From contig NC_134026.1 in assembly GCF_964204645.1 (NCBI RefSeq), forward strand, positions 8,009,450-8,073,449: a DNA stretch of 64,000 bases, given 5' to 3'. The translations under genes were made by a program, and so were the position numbers. Source of the stretch: Tubulanus polymorphus (lineage: Eukaryota; Nemertea; Palaeonemertea; Tubulaniformes; Tubulanidae). Under the pieces are notes generated by a model that was given only the letters and a program-made list of their open reading frames with translations, did no database searches and was not told where the DNA came from. Below are positions 43,765 through 58,100 of the stretch, piece after piece; the stretch's first letter is position 1, and every line of letters starts with the position of its first letter.

Positions 43765-46700
43765 TTATTGTACAATAAAATCTTTGTAGCCTTTCAATTG
43801 TTTGAGTTGTTTTTTGAGTAATTTTATAAAGTCTTTTGGTTGAACCATTAGTGATATATCACGTCCTACAGCATTCAATCGATATTCTATCTGTTTAAAT
43901 AAAAAGAAATATATAATTTATGATTTTAACAGTGTAAAATTTTTTTAAGAGTTTTGTAGACTGGTATCAACTTTAACGCAGGGGTATTCATTTTCAGTTG
44001 ACTTAGCCCCTTGGGTTAAAGTAAATACCAGTCTATAAAATCGGGCCATGGATAATAACTAATACATGTACATTTACAGTAAAACTGTAAATGCAGCCTT
44101 ACTCAGACATGGTCAACTCGAAATCAGTTTCTTGGTTCCAGAAACATATTTTCCTGTCCTTAAACTCTGATCAACTTTGACGGTTCTGAGATATCTGATT
44201 GTCTGAGTTAAAGCGGGATAAAAATTAGAATCGGCTACAAGCCTTTTTTCTCGTTAATTTCAATTTCTAAAATTCGGATTTCATTAATCGTAGATTTCAC
44301 TGATTCTTACCTCATTATCTTTGAAGAATAAATTCAAAGGTCGATTATTGATTTCAGTGATCACCCAATTACACAAATCACTCCCATCAATAGTCTGAGC
44401 TTTAGCAGATAATCCGTGTTTAGCCGCTAATCCAGCCAGATTAACAAATCCAATCTGTAAACATAACATAACATAAATGTTCTTATATAGGGTATAATAT
44501 AACACTAATTAGATATCCCATTCAAAATAAGATGTCAATTATTACTACGGTTACGAGCAGACGTACCTCGGCAGTTCCACCTTCTCGTTTGAATCCTAGA
44601 TGTTCTCCTTCGGCCGAGCGTTTAATAGCGAATACTTTAGCGTGCGGAGTTCGTTTAACGATGAATTCCACTTTAACGTCGTCCCGCGACGAGTCCAAAA
44701 CTCGCGGAATATCTTTAGAACGCGTTACCTGAAAACCATTGACGGAGACGATCTGATCGCCGATGTGGAACGCACTGTGGAGGAACGGACGAGCTTTCTG
44801 ATTCCAACCGGCAATCCTACAATCAAAATCCCACAACTCTACAATCATATACACTACCAAAAATTCATAATTGAGTAGTCTTTATGAATTTTTGATATAT
44901 TACTAATCGGTGATAATGTGAAATGTAGGTCTTCACTTACCAGACCGCATCTAATATTTCAATCAATGCTAATGTATGATGACAGTCTTTTTTACGTAAT
45001 GATACTCTCACGCCACCTGGATGTGATATTTCTTGTTTTAACTGATAAACCTCTCTCTCTTTTAACGTCATTGAGCCCATTTTCTCGGTAAGCGCCCCTC
45101 TCGAATTCTGCCTCTGCATCCCGGCGCTACTACTACTCCCCCTATTGTCCGACGTCATCTCATTTGATTTAGATTTAGCGAACTCTAGAATCGCGTCGTG
45201 CGTAAGATTCTTATTGGCTCCTATCGCCGTCGCCATGACGTTTTTCATCGCTTCCGGATCGAATGTACTAGCCGCAGGAAGTGGATCGCAGCTCGGATCT
45301 ACCGGTAACCCGGAGGACGGTACTAATTTATAAGTGTCGTATCCGGGGTTTTCTAAATCTGACTGGAACGGGTCAGGTGACCTCGGGGAACCAAGCGACG
45401 GTTTTCTATAAGCAGGTAACGAGTTGCTAGGTAATGATAGCGGGTCAGGTGACCTAGGCGACCCGAGCGATGGTTTTCTGTAGCCGGGTAATGGGAAGAA
45501 TGGGTCAGGCGACCTAGGTGAATCAACGGAACCACGTGTTCGTCTGTTGGCCGGTACCGGAGGTGGATTGTTGATCAGTTTGATCGGACGAGAGTTGTTT
45601 CTGCGTAACTGGTGAGGATCTGATTGAGTGGTTGAATTACCGTTTGTCCGGTGCCACACCGCTCCGTACGTGTCGCCCTCGATATCACCACCAGGTGGAG
45701 CTGCTGGCGGGGGTATAGCAGGTGCTCTCTCAGACGGAGGAGTGAAAGGACTCTCATATTCATCAAAATCTATCAGATTCTCATTCATCATATTGCCACT
45801 AGGCGGCGCTGATAGTGGTGATCTGAGTTGTGTGTGATTGCCAATAGAGGGTGTTGTAAATTCTAGGGGGTTCAAAGGCAATGGTGTGCGAGGGTGTAGG
45901 TCGAGGGGAGTTGGGGGTAAGGGGGAGCGAGGATCTCTTATTGGTATTTTTTTCCCAGACTCATCAATATCGAATTCAACCATTACTTGGAGAGGTCTCT
46001 TACCTCCTTCATCATCCGGTTCATATTCTAATACACCTATACCTCCCTCAATGCCCTCCTGATCTCCCTCAACGCCTTCACGACCTCTCTCTACCTCGCC
46101 CTGACCTCCATCAACGTTCTGACCTCCTACATTTTCAGTCTCATCGAACTGAAATTTACTTTTCTCCATTGATTTCATTGCAGTAAAATCATCTGTAGTC
46201 GGTAGATGAACCTCTAATCCTGGTTTATCCCCCGCCCTGGCCCCACACTGCTGTTTATCTATTGACTGTTGTTTGGTGAAACATTGACTTCGTTTCGGGT
46301 GTTCATCATATAGATTATCTTTACCCTGAAAAATGCAGATCAATGATTGGTTCATTAAAAACCCCTGCAGTAACGATCCTCCTTCCCCTCCCCTCCCTGC
46401 AGTAACACCCTCCTCCTTACCCCTCCCTACTGTAACACCCCCTGCCTTCCTCCCCTCCCCTCATTTACATCCTCCACCTCCCCTTCCCTCCCTACAGTAA
46501 CACGCCCTCCCCTCCCCTCCCCTCCCTGCAGTTACATCCTCCTCCCTCCAAGAACACGCCCTCCTTCCCTCTTCCTGCAGTGTCACCCCATTCCCTCCCC
46601 ATCCCTCCTCGCCTCCTCCCTCCCCTCCCTGCTCCCCCTGTCAAACTGCAGTTCACACTTACATGTAAGATTCCTAGTTTAGTGAGGTTTGATTGAAGAC

Positions 46701-47596
46701 ATTCGATCCACGCGTGCATCTCACCTCTATAATAAACAATATACATCAATCTTGAATACCTCGAGTACCTGATTATGAATACCCCTAATAATTCATTATG
46801 AATAATTCTAGTCATATTTCAAAACTTGGAAATGTCATTTTGAGATATCTGGGTACTGTGGGAGCTTAAAGAGTGATACTTTACCGTGGGCGCTTAACCC
46901 TTTCAGTGCTGGCTAATCAATGCCCTATAGTGATGAAGATAATTTGAAAATTCTGAAAAATTCCACCCTAGTGTGTTGAATAATGGGAATAGCACTATAA
47001 ACTTTAAGTGCGTCTACACCCTGGCGCGGTATATCGTTAGTTACTAATATTTCACTGTTTGACAGGTGCTGCCATCTTTCAAGAGAGATGATCAGTAATT
47101 ACTAATTAAATCAATACACCGCACTGTGGTGTACTACCAAAATCCATCACTGATTCGTACACAGCACTGAAAGGGTTAACGGAGTGGTAACTTACAGAGT
47201 AGTAACTTACAGAGTGGGAGCGACAAGATTGAGAACACGATCCATCATTCCTATGGTGAATGTATTATCATACTTCTGTTCCATTACATTCACCGTTACA
47301 AACTGACACGTTCCCAGCCAGATGGTGTTTATAGGTGGCGCTTTACCCGGTCCCGCTTCGGTCTCGTAATATTCCAGAAATACGCTTCCGGTCATCGTTC
47401 CAAATACAAACCATCTTTTATCCCATTTCTATTAAAAAAAAACGACATTTATTATTACTTTTCAAGACATTAATCACAAGTCTATTAACATGGAATTGAA
47501 ACTCACTTTAAAAGATGCTGCAAATTTTCCAGCTTTCGGCGCTTTTTTCAAGTAGCCTTGTTTATAAATAATCCGATTACCTTCACATAAATTCAT
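43765..47596 (-). CDS. PH domain plus PDZ-like domain protein, 758 aa, unnamed
   Basis: Seven coding exons on minus: 47596-47507, 47428-47211, 46726-46663, 46325-44941, 44816-44567, 44454-44311, 43890-43765; 2,277 nt, 758 aa, all phases consistent. Exons 1-3 form a pleckstrin-homology domain (KQGYLKKAP...KKWDKRWFVFG...WIECLQSNL). The large exon 4 is low-complexity, acidic then Pro/Ser-rich, with repeated GSPRSPDP motifs. The C-terminal exons contain a PDZ-like fold (HIGDQIVSVNGFQV) and a second similar module (AQTIDGSDLCNWVITEIN). This suggests a membrane-phosphoinositide-binding scaffold. The stop codon overlaps AATAAA on the gene strand. I do not recognise a named vertebrate orthologue. Confidence 0.85.
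46355..46640. repeat. Polypyrimidine minisatellite in the PH/PDZ gene
   Basis: CCTCCCCTCCCCTCCCTGCAGTAACACC-like units, almost pure C/T on plus. Lies in the intron between exons 3 and 4; a candidate triplex/H-DNA or G-quadruplex-forming strand. Confidence 0.85.
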
Positions 47597-48269
47597 CTTC
47601 CCTGAATGAAAATTAATCAGAAATTCAGTTTTTCAGTAAGGGGGAGGAGGGAAGGGGCAGTACTCTAGTCGTCGCTCTATGATGGTCCTCCATTCATCCC
47701 ATGTAGTAATCACCATTTTACTGCACTCAATTTCAACCTTTTTAGCTAGTTTCGATTCAATTAAGTTAAAAGTGTTTTTTAATTGTTGACAATTAAGCTA
47801 AGGTTCAAATGTCAAAATTTGATCGTCGAGAGCTGGTCACCCACCTTCACTCTAGGGCTAGCGTGCAATAACCCTAGGGTAAATACATATGCACTCACCT
47901 CAGGGTAAGCCCATTGGTCAAGACAAGTGGTCACCAAGGTTGAACTCATGGCGTCAAAAACCCCCATCCAAAATCTCTGGCTCCACAAAAAATCTGAATC
48001 ACACCACCTCGACAGAACGGAGGGTTAGGGTAAGAGACTATCCAAAAGGTCACGTGAGCAATTATAGAGTACAATTGGAGGCAATCGGATTCTCTGATTT
48101 GATAAAAGAGTAAGCCTCAATACATTAGAATGAGAATGATCTAACTTTAGGGTAAGCGTTAACAGCACATTCTCTGTGGTTGAATGGACTATAAACCCTA
48201 AATTCATCGGTCTAGAGTTGGTCACCGGATATAAATAAACAACATAACTGACGGTGGTCAGTGCCTAAA

Positions 48270-48500
48270 TCAAACCCACGCAACTGTGGAAGTGGATCCA
48301 TAGTCAAATTAAACTCATATAACTGTGGAACTGGATCCACAGTCAATTTAAACTCATATATCTGTGGAAGCGGATCCACAGTCAATTTAAACTCATATAT
48401 CTGTGGAAGCGGATCCACAGTCAATTTAAACTCATATATCTGAGGAAGCGGATCCACAGTCAATTTAAACTCACAGAGCTGTGGAACTGGATTCAGTAGA
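48270..48500. repeat. 36-37 bp minisatellite (GGATCCACAGTCAATTTAAA)
   Basis: Six copies of CTGTGGAAGCGGATCCACAG + TCAATTTAAACTCATATAT. The TGTGG..CCACA portion can fold. Confidence 0.9.
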
Positions 48501-50081
48501 ACTGAGTAAAATTGAACCCATGGAACTGAGTCCATGGAACACAGTAAAATCAAACCAAGAAAAAATAGAAAATCTCCCTAAAACCTTACCCGAAAAGATG
48601 AACTGATTTTCATTCATAGAGTAAATAAAGCTTAACCTCAGCTGTAATTGCAGATAGCTGCAGCAGTTTTACCCTGAACCTGAACTAGACAAAGCAGCAA
48701 CTAACACTGCTAGCACTCCCAAACTAAACTTAAAGTCCCTGTTTACTTCAAAACTACAGGAAACTTTCATTAACACTTAATAAGTGAATTCTATATTAAT
48801 CATTTTGTAATTAGCGACTTATAGGCCCTATAGCACAAATAATTAACATCAAATCTATTTCGTAACAAAACGATATTTGAAAATCAAAAACAGAACAAGT
48901 TTTTAACAAAAACATTAGAAGAAATAGAATAAATATATTTGACCTGAATATTCTAAACAAGTCGGAAGAGAATTGTACATGATATAGCTAGCGCAGTACA
49001 GGAAACTCGTAGGCCTATTGAATTCATTCATTCTGACAAAATCACATATATTCATATTGAATAGAAGATAGATGAAGCCCTGAGGCTATAGATCAATGAG
49101 ACAGTAGTCAGCGGAGGTGAAACTAACTGTAACTATACCTAGTGAATTCCTGGAGCTCAATCAATACACTATAAATCATCTGAGTATAGAGAAAGTTGAC
49201 ATTTCTGAAATAAAAACAACTGAATTACTTTTTCAAACCCTTTTCACACAAGGAATACAGATTTTCAGCCCTACGCATTTTTGAAGTTAGATCAACTGGT
49301 GGCTGGTTAGTCACTAGTGACTAGGGTAGGATGAGGTCCACTGGCTGGGGCGAGTATAGAGCTGCAGAGGTCCTAATATTAGTATTTTATGACTGCATGA
49401 TGGGACACCAAATGTAATGTACAATAGAAAATTACTTAAACTAAAATGGGGTCTTCTATCCAGCCCTGGGGCCTGTTTGGACCTAATTCAGTGGTTGGGG
49501 GTCACTCAGTGGTTCCGTCGGTCAGCCATGCCCATCATGTCATGTCTTGCTTGTCATGACCATGTTGTCAGTCAGCCAATCCTGAAACTACTTCCTGGGC
49601 GGGCAGTAAATGAATGTAGTATTGAACTAACATTAGACGACTTAACTTTATTTTGTAACAACCTACTCAGAAGAACAAACAGATCCGATGACTAATGAAT
49701 CAGAAACAGATATAGAAACAGAATCAATTAATTTCATTTGAATTGTTTTGATTTTGGAGCGAAATTGAAACGAATCGGGAAAAAGCCTTTCAAATACGTC
49801 AATTTACCCTTAAATATCAGCCTCCACTTACATGGATAAGTCGATAGATAAATTTATCCACTGTCAGTGACGCTTTAACCAAATAATCCCAATAATTAAC
49901 GAAGAAGTATTCATTTCCTGGTTGAACTATGTATCGAAATGAACCGATGATGACACGTAGTACGTACGTTGGCCTACTCTTCCAGAGAGAGATCATAAAA
50001 GGATATAGAATGAACGAAATCATTCCCATAAATTTCAATCGTATTCTAAATCAGAGTTTTGGGAAACCTGAAATTGAAAAA

Positions 50082-50160
50082 TAACGATAGAATATTGGGA
50101 TTCGAACCCACTCTGACTGTAGTACAGTACCGACACCTATTAAACTCAGAATTAACTACA
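50082..50160 (-). mobile_element. tRNA-derived sequence with B-box
   Basis: On minus, GTGGGTTCGAATCCCAATATT is a textbook B-box. The A-box is poor, so it is a SINE head or tRNA pseudogene. Confidence 0.45.
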
Positions 50161-50734
50161 AATACAGCTCGCTTCTGTGCGATGATTTATATCGACTTTA
50201 CCTATATTGAAGTATATCGTTCATAAAGAGATGGAGAAAGAAGTTGCCGTCTGGTTTTAGGGCTCTATGCTCCGAATCACGTTATTAGAAATAAGCAAAC
50301 GAAACAGGTAAGACTGAGGAGTGTGAGTGATGCTGCCGCGGGGAAGGAACTGAAAACGGTATCAACACTTTGACTATGTCTATATATAATTTTATAAAGC
50401 TGAAGCCTGATGACGTTTCTCTTCCTCTTCCTGGTTCCACTGTTCCAGTGTTTCGTAGTTTTTGTTACCTCCTATCGTTCGTGGTAAGCTTTCATAATCG
50501 GATGGTTTTGTTAACCAATGTGGTTTGTACTGACATTTAAACTGGATACTTCTGTCAAACTGTCAGCAGATGTTGATGTCGCCAGATCAGTAGTGGTCAT
50601 CATATATGTGTCTAATGAAGCAATATATTTAGGCAGTTGATATTTTGCCAATGCGGCATTATTCCAATGGCTCATTCTGATTGGCCAATAGACGCGAACA
50701 TTTTTCAAGATCAAGGATAATGGAATGGAGTCCA

Positions 50735-50830
50735 ACGGAGTTGGAGAAAATAGAGGCATAGAGCGGGATTTGAACCTGGACCAGCATATTGCTAGCTTAA
50801 TGTCTGTCTACTAGACCACCACAGTTCTTA
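50735..50830 (-). mobile_element. tRNA-derived SINE head
   Basis: On minus: GTGGTCTAGTAGACAGAC (A-box-like) and CAGGTTCAAATCCCGCTC (B-box) at tRNA-like distance. Confidence 0.58.
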
Positions 50831-52024
50831 CAATCCGGCCATAAGTTATCACTAAATAAAGCATTCAACCATACCCTAACCTTCTCTCCGTAGTAAAACG
50901 GACCCTCTAGACCCTAACCATATCGAAACCCTGACCCTAAACCTGATATAATGATTTTATTGTTTTGTTTTATAAGTAAATAGCCATTGGCAAAATAGTG
51001 TTTACACGAATAATGCCGCATTGGCAAAATATCCACTTCCATATATCTATTATTGTTACTTTTCAAGCATCTACAAACTTTCGAGTTAACTTTCTAGCAT
51101 TGATTATTATCCATTTTCATTATTATTATTACCTCTCGTAAATAGTTCAATCAAAACTGACTATAGAGATCACTATTAGGGCGATTCGCCCTGTGTTGTA
51201 CAGGACACTTATATCACATTCTCAGCTAAAAGAACTACAAGGCATCCTTTAATTTCAATGTGTTTTGTTACTTTGGTACTTAGGGAGGTTGTCAATCATC
51301 AGGCAGCGAAAAGATTCTGATAGGCCTATCATACATACAAGAAAAAATATAGCCATCCAAAAATAGTATTACCGACTCAAAATGTCATTAGGAATTCAGT
51401 GCAATGGTTTATTTTGATAATATATCCACTAGAAAGTAGCTTTTTGGCCCAGTTTTTGTCTTGAGATTGTGATGATTTTTGAACCGCACACCATATTTGA
51501 TTGGTGAATCTAAAGTGGAGATTTATAAAAAATATTCGCTGAAATGATGTTACGTGATCCACTGAATTTGAAAAATGAAAATCAAACTTTCTCATCAATT
51601 CTAACTATAATATCGGACTCTGGATGGCATCGTAACTCAAGTGACAGTTGACAAAAATGTAATAAACATAATTGCACTGATTATCCTAACATCGTTTCAG
51701 TAAGTATTTGTGGTGAGTTTGCTTTAGAATAACGAAATCCAATATGGTATCCAGTGCAAAAATTGTGACGATCTTGAGACGGAAACCGGATCAAAATTCT
51801 ACTTCCTAGCGGAGATATCATAAAATGAATCGCTGCATTGAATTCATAGAGACGTTTTGAGTCTGGCTTGGCAGCGATTTGTAATTACATAGATTGCGAC
51901 ATTCAATAGAGGTCTTGCACTTTTATCTGCACTTTTACCTTTACATTGGCTGTAGGAACCTTACTGGAAGAGGCCTCTCTTCCTGATTCTGCAATTCACT
52001 ATTGAATACAATTGTTTTAACAAT

Positions 52025-52130
52025 TTCAAGAGCTGTGAGGAGTTTAAAGAAGCTCTGAGGAGTTTAAAGGAGCTGTGAGGTGTTTAAAGGAGCAGCGGTG
52101 AGGAGTTTAAAGGGGCAGTGGTGAGCCGCT
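52025..52130. repeat. 24-bp GAGCTGTGAGGAGTTTAAAG minisatellite
   Basis: Four to five copies immediately upstream of the Tudor gene start. Confidence 0.85.
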
Positions 52131-52151
52131 ACTGTCAGATTGGTATTAAAG

Positions 52152-55100
52152 ATGGCTGCTGTGGTGAGTTGTGAGTGGTTCACGGTCTATTACCGATTAA
52201 TTCTCCTAATTGCCTTGTTGTGTTTTTTATTATGTAGGTGTTAGGAAGAGGTGCTAGTGCAGCTGCTGGTGTAACATCGCAATCTGATGATGAAATAGTG
52301 AACCATTTAAAGAAGACACGCGGTCGAGGTCGCGGAGTCAGACGACAAGTGCAATCTACCCACAATTCACCTAGTTTTAATAGACCAGGTAATCGACGAT
52401 CATACGTCTCATCACCAGGGGGCGCTGCTGTACAGTCTAACGTCTCTTCACCAGGGGGCATTGTTGAACTGACCAAGCTGCCGCGAGAGGGCATTGTTGA
52501 GTCGATAGTACTACCACCAGAGGGTGCTGTTGATTGTACAGTACTACCACCAGAGAGTGCTGTGGATTGTACAATAGGCCTACTGCCACCAGGTGTCACT
52601 AGTGTTAAAAAATCAGTAGATTCAGATACAACAATGGATTCTGATAAAGGTATTTATAATCATTACCGGGCATCTTTAATAAACTAAGCTTGTCTATTAA
52701 ACTAGAGCTAAAGTCTTTAAACCAGGTTTATAATTATTGTCTATAAACTGTCTCTTTTAAAATCAAGTTCCTCTATGAAAACAAGGTTTATAGTCCATAA
52801 ACTAGATCTCTATTAAACAGGGTTAATATGTAATCTTTAGTCTGTAAACTGTGCTTTGTTCATATCTTAAGATACTGGTACATGTGATTCCGATACAGCT
52901 GCTGCTGCTGCTGCTACTGATGTTGGTGATATCAGTACCACAGAAAGTGATACCTCAACCACTACTAACGCAAAGAGACGTGGTTTATATGACATCATAG
53001 TTACGCGAGTTATAGACCCGCATAATATATGGGCACAGTTTGGGCGAGGTATGTACCCCTTTATGGGCAAAGTTTGGGCGAGGTGTGAACCCGGCATTTA
53101 TGGACACAGTTTGGCCAATGTATGAACCCCTTTATAGGCACAATTAGGAGGTAGGAACCCCATTATGAGCACAGTTTGGGCAATATATGAACTCCTTTAT
53201 GGATACAGTTTTGGTGAGATATGAACCCTTTTTGGTCACAGTTTGGGCTAGGTATGAACCATTTTATTGGCACGGTTTAGGTGAGGTATGAACCATTGTA
53301 TGGGCACGGCCTGTTCCTTAATGATTGAGAGATGATATTTCTGTATTTTTCAGATGGAAGTTTGAAACATTTCAGACAGATGGATGATAGCATCAATGAT
53401 TATTGCAGCCAATCGCATTTAACTATTCCTAATATGGATGCTATACGCATACATCAGTTGGTTTTTGCGTTTTCGTCAATTACTCAGAAATGGCACCGAG
53501 CAAGTGTTATTAGAGTTGACAGGTGCGTTATATTAAGACTGCTGCTGATTGCCTCCGATTCCCACTCTTATTGCCTCTGATTCTTACTGATTCTCGACGC
53601 TGCGACTCTTTGTTCCGTAGTGAAGTTGAAGAGATTGATGTGTATTTCATCGATTACGGTAATAATGAAGTAGTCAACGTAGATGAGATAAGAACTCCGA
53701 TACCCGAAGTTTACAGCGTACAACCTGGTTTAGCTTACATGTGTAGACTCAACGGTGTTCAACCGGTAAGTGTGCGTTCTGTCGCTACCAGTGCCGCTGC
53801 TGCTGGTGCCGCTGCTACTGGTGCCGCAGCTGCCCCCTTGTCATAATATTTCTATAATTTTCGCTCTCTAGTTGGCGTCAGTTTGGATTCGTCGCGCGAC
53901 TGAACAGTTCAGATCGTTGGTTCTCAATAAAACGGCTCAAGCCTCATATTGTATGAAAGACAACACGATATACGTCAATATATTCGTTACGTAAGTTACT
54001 CTAGCCTACATTTATTGATTGATTAACTTAATTACTTATCAACCTACGAATTACTTATCAACCTAACTATTAATTGTTTGTTACTTATAGAATCAATGAT
54101 GAGAAGGTATCTGTAGCTCAGTGTCTTATTGATGATGAATTAGCTATGGTGAGTAAAATGTTCTGTCAGTTATTTATCTCTTTTCTGTTGTTAGAATTGT
54201 TTCTATATTGTTTCGTTACTTACAGCCATCTGAAGATACCGAACTGGTAACCATTGACAACGAAGAAACCGGTAGCGACGATAAACAATCGGAGCAGGCG
54301 TTGTCATCGCCGTGGAAACAACAATTGAAGATATTTAAAGCCAGTTCTATCGGATTAGCGCAATTTAAAATCGACCAGATTCCTAAAAACATGCCATCAT
54401 CATCATCATCATCATCTAACAGCAACAACAATAACCAAGACCATGACCATACCACCGGTATGTATCATTTACTGCACCTCTGGGCTTTCACTGCCTTCAT
54501 GCTTTCTTACTGCGCCCCAGGCTCTCCCTGTGTCCCTGAGCTCAGTGGGCCCTCTTACTGTGCCTGGGCTCATTTAGCTTTTTTTCTGCCCCTCGGGCTC
54601 TCTAACTGTGCCCCCGGGCTCAGTAACTTCTGAATGCACCTACGGGCTCTGTGGGCTCTCTCACTGCGCCTACGGGCTCTGTGGGCTCTCTCACTGCGCC
54701 TACGGGCTCTGTGGGCTCTCTTGCTGTATGCTGTTGATATATTTTCAGATACCGGTAATGAGATTTCACTTGAAGCTCAGATTTTATTCGGTGACATTTT
54801 GACGGATCAGAAAGATTTAGCTGAAGAGACGACACATCATAACGATCAGAGGTCTTTAATCGATAAAATAGAGGAACAAATTCAACACGCTCAACTCGGT
54901 AAATATAAACTACACTCAGTTGCCCCTCAAACCCTCGTTCTGCAGCCCTCGGTATTTACACTCGTCAACTGTGTTTGGTATTTTTAGGGTTTCAAGACAA
55001 ACGCAGAAAGAGAAATTTATCACCAGAAGAAAAAGCACCAGTCAGGTACCAGTACTATACAAACAGACAGACACACACACAGACACACACACACAGACGG

Positions 55101-58100
55101 ACACACACACAGACAGACACACACACAGACACACACACAGACAGACACACACACACAGACGGACACACACACAGACACACACACAGACAGACACACACAC
55201 AGACAGACACACACACAGATAGATAGATTAACAGACAGACAGACACACGGACAGACAGATATAAAACTGAAAAGACAAACACAAAGAGATAGACATGATT
55301 GATAATGCGGTAGGTTAATATTTCTTTGTAGAGAGGAAAATGAAATGATTAAAACTTTGCGGAAGAAATTTCGACATTTGTCAGAAATTGAAATACCGAG
55401 ATTATTCCGACAGGAGATATTCTACATCGAGAACACTATTACTGAGAGTAAGTTTAATCCTCCATTCACATAATAATCCTCCGCTAATCCCTGGTTTAAC
55501 CAATTAATCTTTTTGTAGATGGTCTTGATATCGAGGATATATTCAATGAACGCGACGTGAAGAATTTAGTTCCGATGATCATTAAAAGAGGGCTCTCGCA
55601 CTATGATACCCATTGCATTTCAACCATTCGACTTCTCAAACTCATTCATAGTAACTATCATTCGATTTGGTTTGAAATTTATTTGATTGATTCGAAATCC
55701 AATTGATATTCAATTGATTTGATATTTGATTGATCAGATATTCAATTGATTTTTGATATATGATTGATAAGATATTCGATTGATTTGACATTTGGTTGAT
55801 TTGATATCCGATTGATTTCTATATTTGATTGATGTGATATCCAATTGATTTGATATTCAATTGATTTCATATTTGAATGATTTGATATCCAATTGATTTG
55901 ATTCAATTGATTTGACTTTCGGTTGATTTGATATCCAATTGATTTGATATTCAATTGATTTCATATTTGAATGATTTGATATCCAATTGATTTGATTCAA
56001 TTGATTTGACTTTCGGTTGATTTGATATCCAATTGATTTGATATTTGATTGATTTGTAGCGCATAAACAGTGTAAGGAGATGATAGGAGCGACAATAATT
56101 GATTTAACACATCAATATGTAAAGGTAAGTCTTCCTCCCTTCCCCTTCCCTAATTCTTCCCTCCTGCTATTGTCAGTGAACCTAGCTGTTATTTTTTTAC
56201 AGGTCTCTAAACAGAAATTCCATCAGGAACGAGTTCACAATTTCGTTAAATTCATGGGTGTTCTGTTTGTGAATAGCGCCACCTGGGAGTCTGAGTAAGT
56301 ACTATCAGCTGGTCTCTGCGCGGGATGGCAGATGTTGATAATGATGTTATATCAATATATTTTTTAGAATGCCGATTGCTTGTCACATTCATGATTCAAT
56401 CAAACAAATCATTCTCAAATGGTCTCTTTTCAAGAAATCTGTAAGTATCACTTCCCAATATCATCAAAGATACCTCAATTTCATCAGTGATATCTCAGTG
56501 TTATCAATATATAAACATCATCAATTAATATTTCTATTTGAGATATAAAAAACCGATATCAATTATATCTCAATATCATCAAGGATACCTAAATTCATTG
56601 AACTCTAAGCGAAAGGGAAGGCCAACTCCGTGACGTCACTGTACATTTGTCTTTGCTATCTTCGAAATTGATCAGCGCCCTCACCGGTGACGAAACAATA
56701 GGTTCTGGGAAATATTTTCGCTTCTATGCTCAATTTCATTAGTGATATCATCAATTATATATATCATCAATTAATATTTGAGATATCATCAAAACGATAT
56801 TGTCAATGAAATATGCTATATCGTTCTCTGTCTCTGCAGCAGTCTGATGTTTGTGCGGTTACCGAACTGTATTTAAACAGCCTCGTTCAGATTCTATACG
56901 AAACTCACCACGTTTTCAAACTCATGTTTCACAACGATTTCGAATTCATCCAAAACGAAATCAAGACGAGAATTCTCGACGGTCACATAGTCAGGTAAAT
57001 AACTCCGGGATTATCGTCTGATTACTTAGTATTATCTATCGATGGTGATATTATTGTGATGATATTTTGTAGGAGTTTGAGATCTGCTCTGTTAGACCTG
57101 CTGTTAGATATCTCCAGTAATAAATCCGGTGTCTCGTTCGAAGATAAATCTGTTCAATGTAACGACGCTGTTACTGATTTGGAAGGTACAAAAAGTTTAA
57201 CATTTTCGATCTACTCAGAGCTATCCCTTTCTCCGGTATATGCGGTGGGTGGCTCCGGTATGTAGTAATTTATGTTAATGTATTTTCTAGATGACAGTTT
57301 TGCTGATAATTTGTCGTCTGAAATTCAACCGGATTTTGAACTTGTTTATGACATCTTAAGCAAACTGAATCTTACTTCATTGTATCCGAAATTCATCAAG
57401 TGGGGTTTAGATGTAAGTACCATCCCCTCACAACTCCCCCTCTCCACTCACGATTCCCTCTCACATCTCAATCTTCCCTCACAACTCCCCTCTCCTCTCA
57501 CAGCTCTCAAAATTCATCAAAACGGGTTAAAATGTATGTACTTCCCCTCACAACTCCCAAAATTCATCAAGTGGGGTTTAGATGTACCTCTCCTCTCACA
57601 ACTTCTCCACTCCCCTCATAACTCCCCATCTTCCTCACATCTCCCCCTCTCCCAGCACAACTTCCCCTCTGCCCTCACAACTCCCCCACTCCCAGCAAAA
57701 CTTCCCCTCACAACTCTCCCACTCCCAGCATGACTCCCCTCACAACTCCCAGCACAACATCCATCTCTCCTCACTCTGATATTGTATTTGTGTATTGTAG
57801 GATGGAATAGTGCGTAGTGATAAATATGATCTGGAGACTCTACTACCGAATTGTGGATTCAGTTACATTCAAACATCGAACATCATTAGATACATAATCA
57901 CTAATAAACTGAGACGATACGTTACCGCGACTACCAGCAGCAGACCGTGTATACTGAGCGATGATAGTGATGCGGAGCAGCTCCTGTTGAGAGGAATCGG
58001 TCAGGTATTATCGAGCGATGTAAATCCTGCGGATGGCGTCGTTACTCGCGTCGATCGTTCACCGACGTCCGTTATGAACGTCGACAACAACGAATTCCCT

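Larger units (their letters stand above)
47597..52151. other. Long spacer / 5' region of the PH/PDZ and Tudor genes
   Basis: About 4.5 kb without a supported coding exon. It holds a 36-bp minisatellite (48270-48500), tRNA-derived sequences (50082-50160 and 50735-50830) and a 24-bp repeat (52025-52130). 5' UTR exons of the PH/PDZ gene may be present: a splice acceptor CATTCAG precedes its ATG. Confidence 0.5.

Noticed and set aside
41155-50830. Functional tRNA genes
   Set aside because: B-boxes are good but A-boxes and acceptor stems do not pair properly; SINE heads fit better.
55020-55282. Cys/Val-rich minus-strand frames
   Set aside because: Translation of an (ACAC)n microsatellite.
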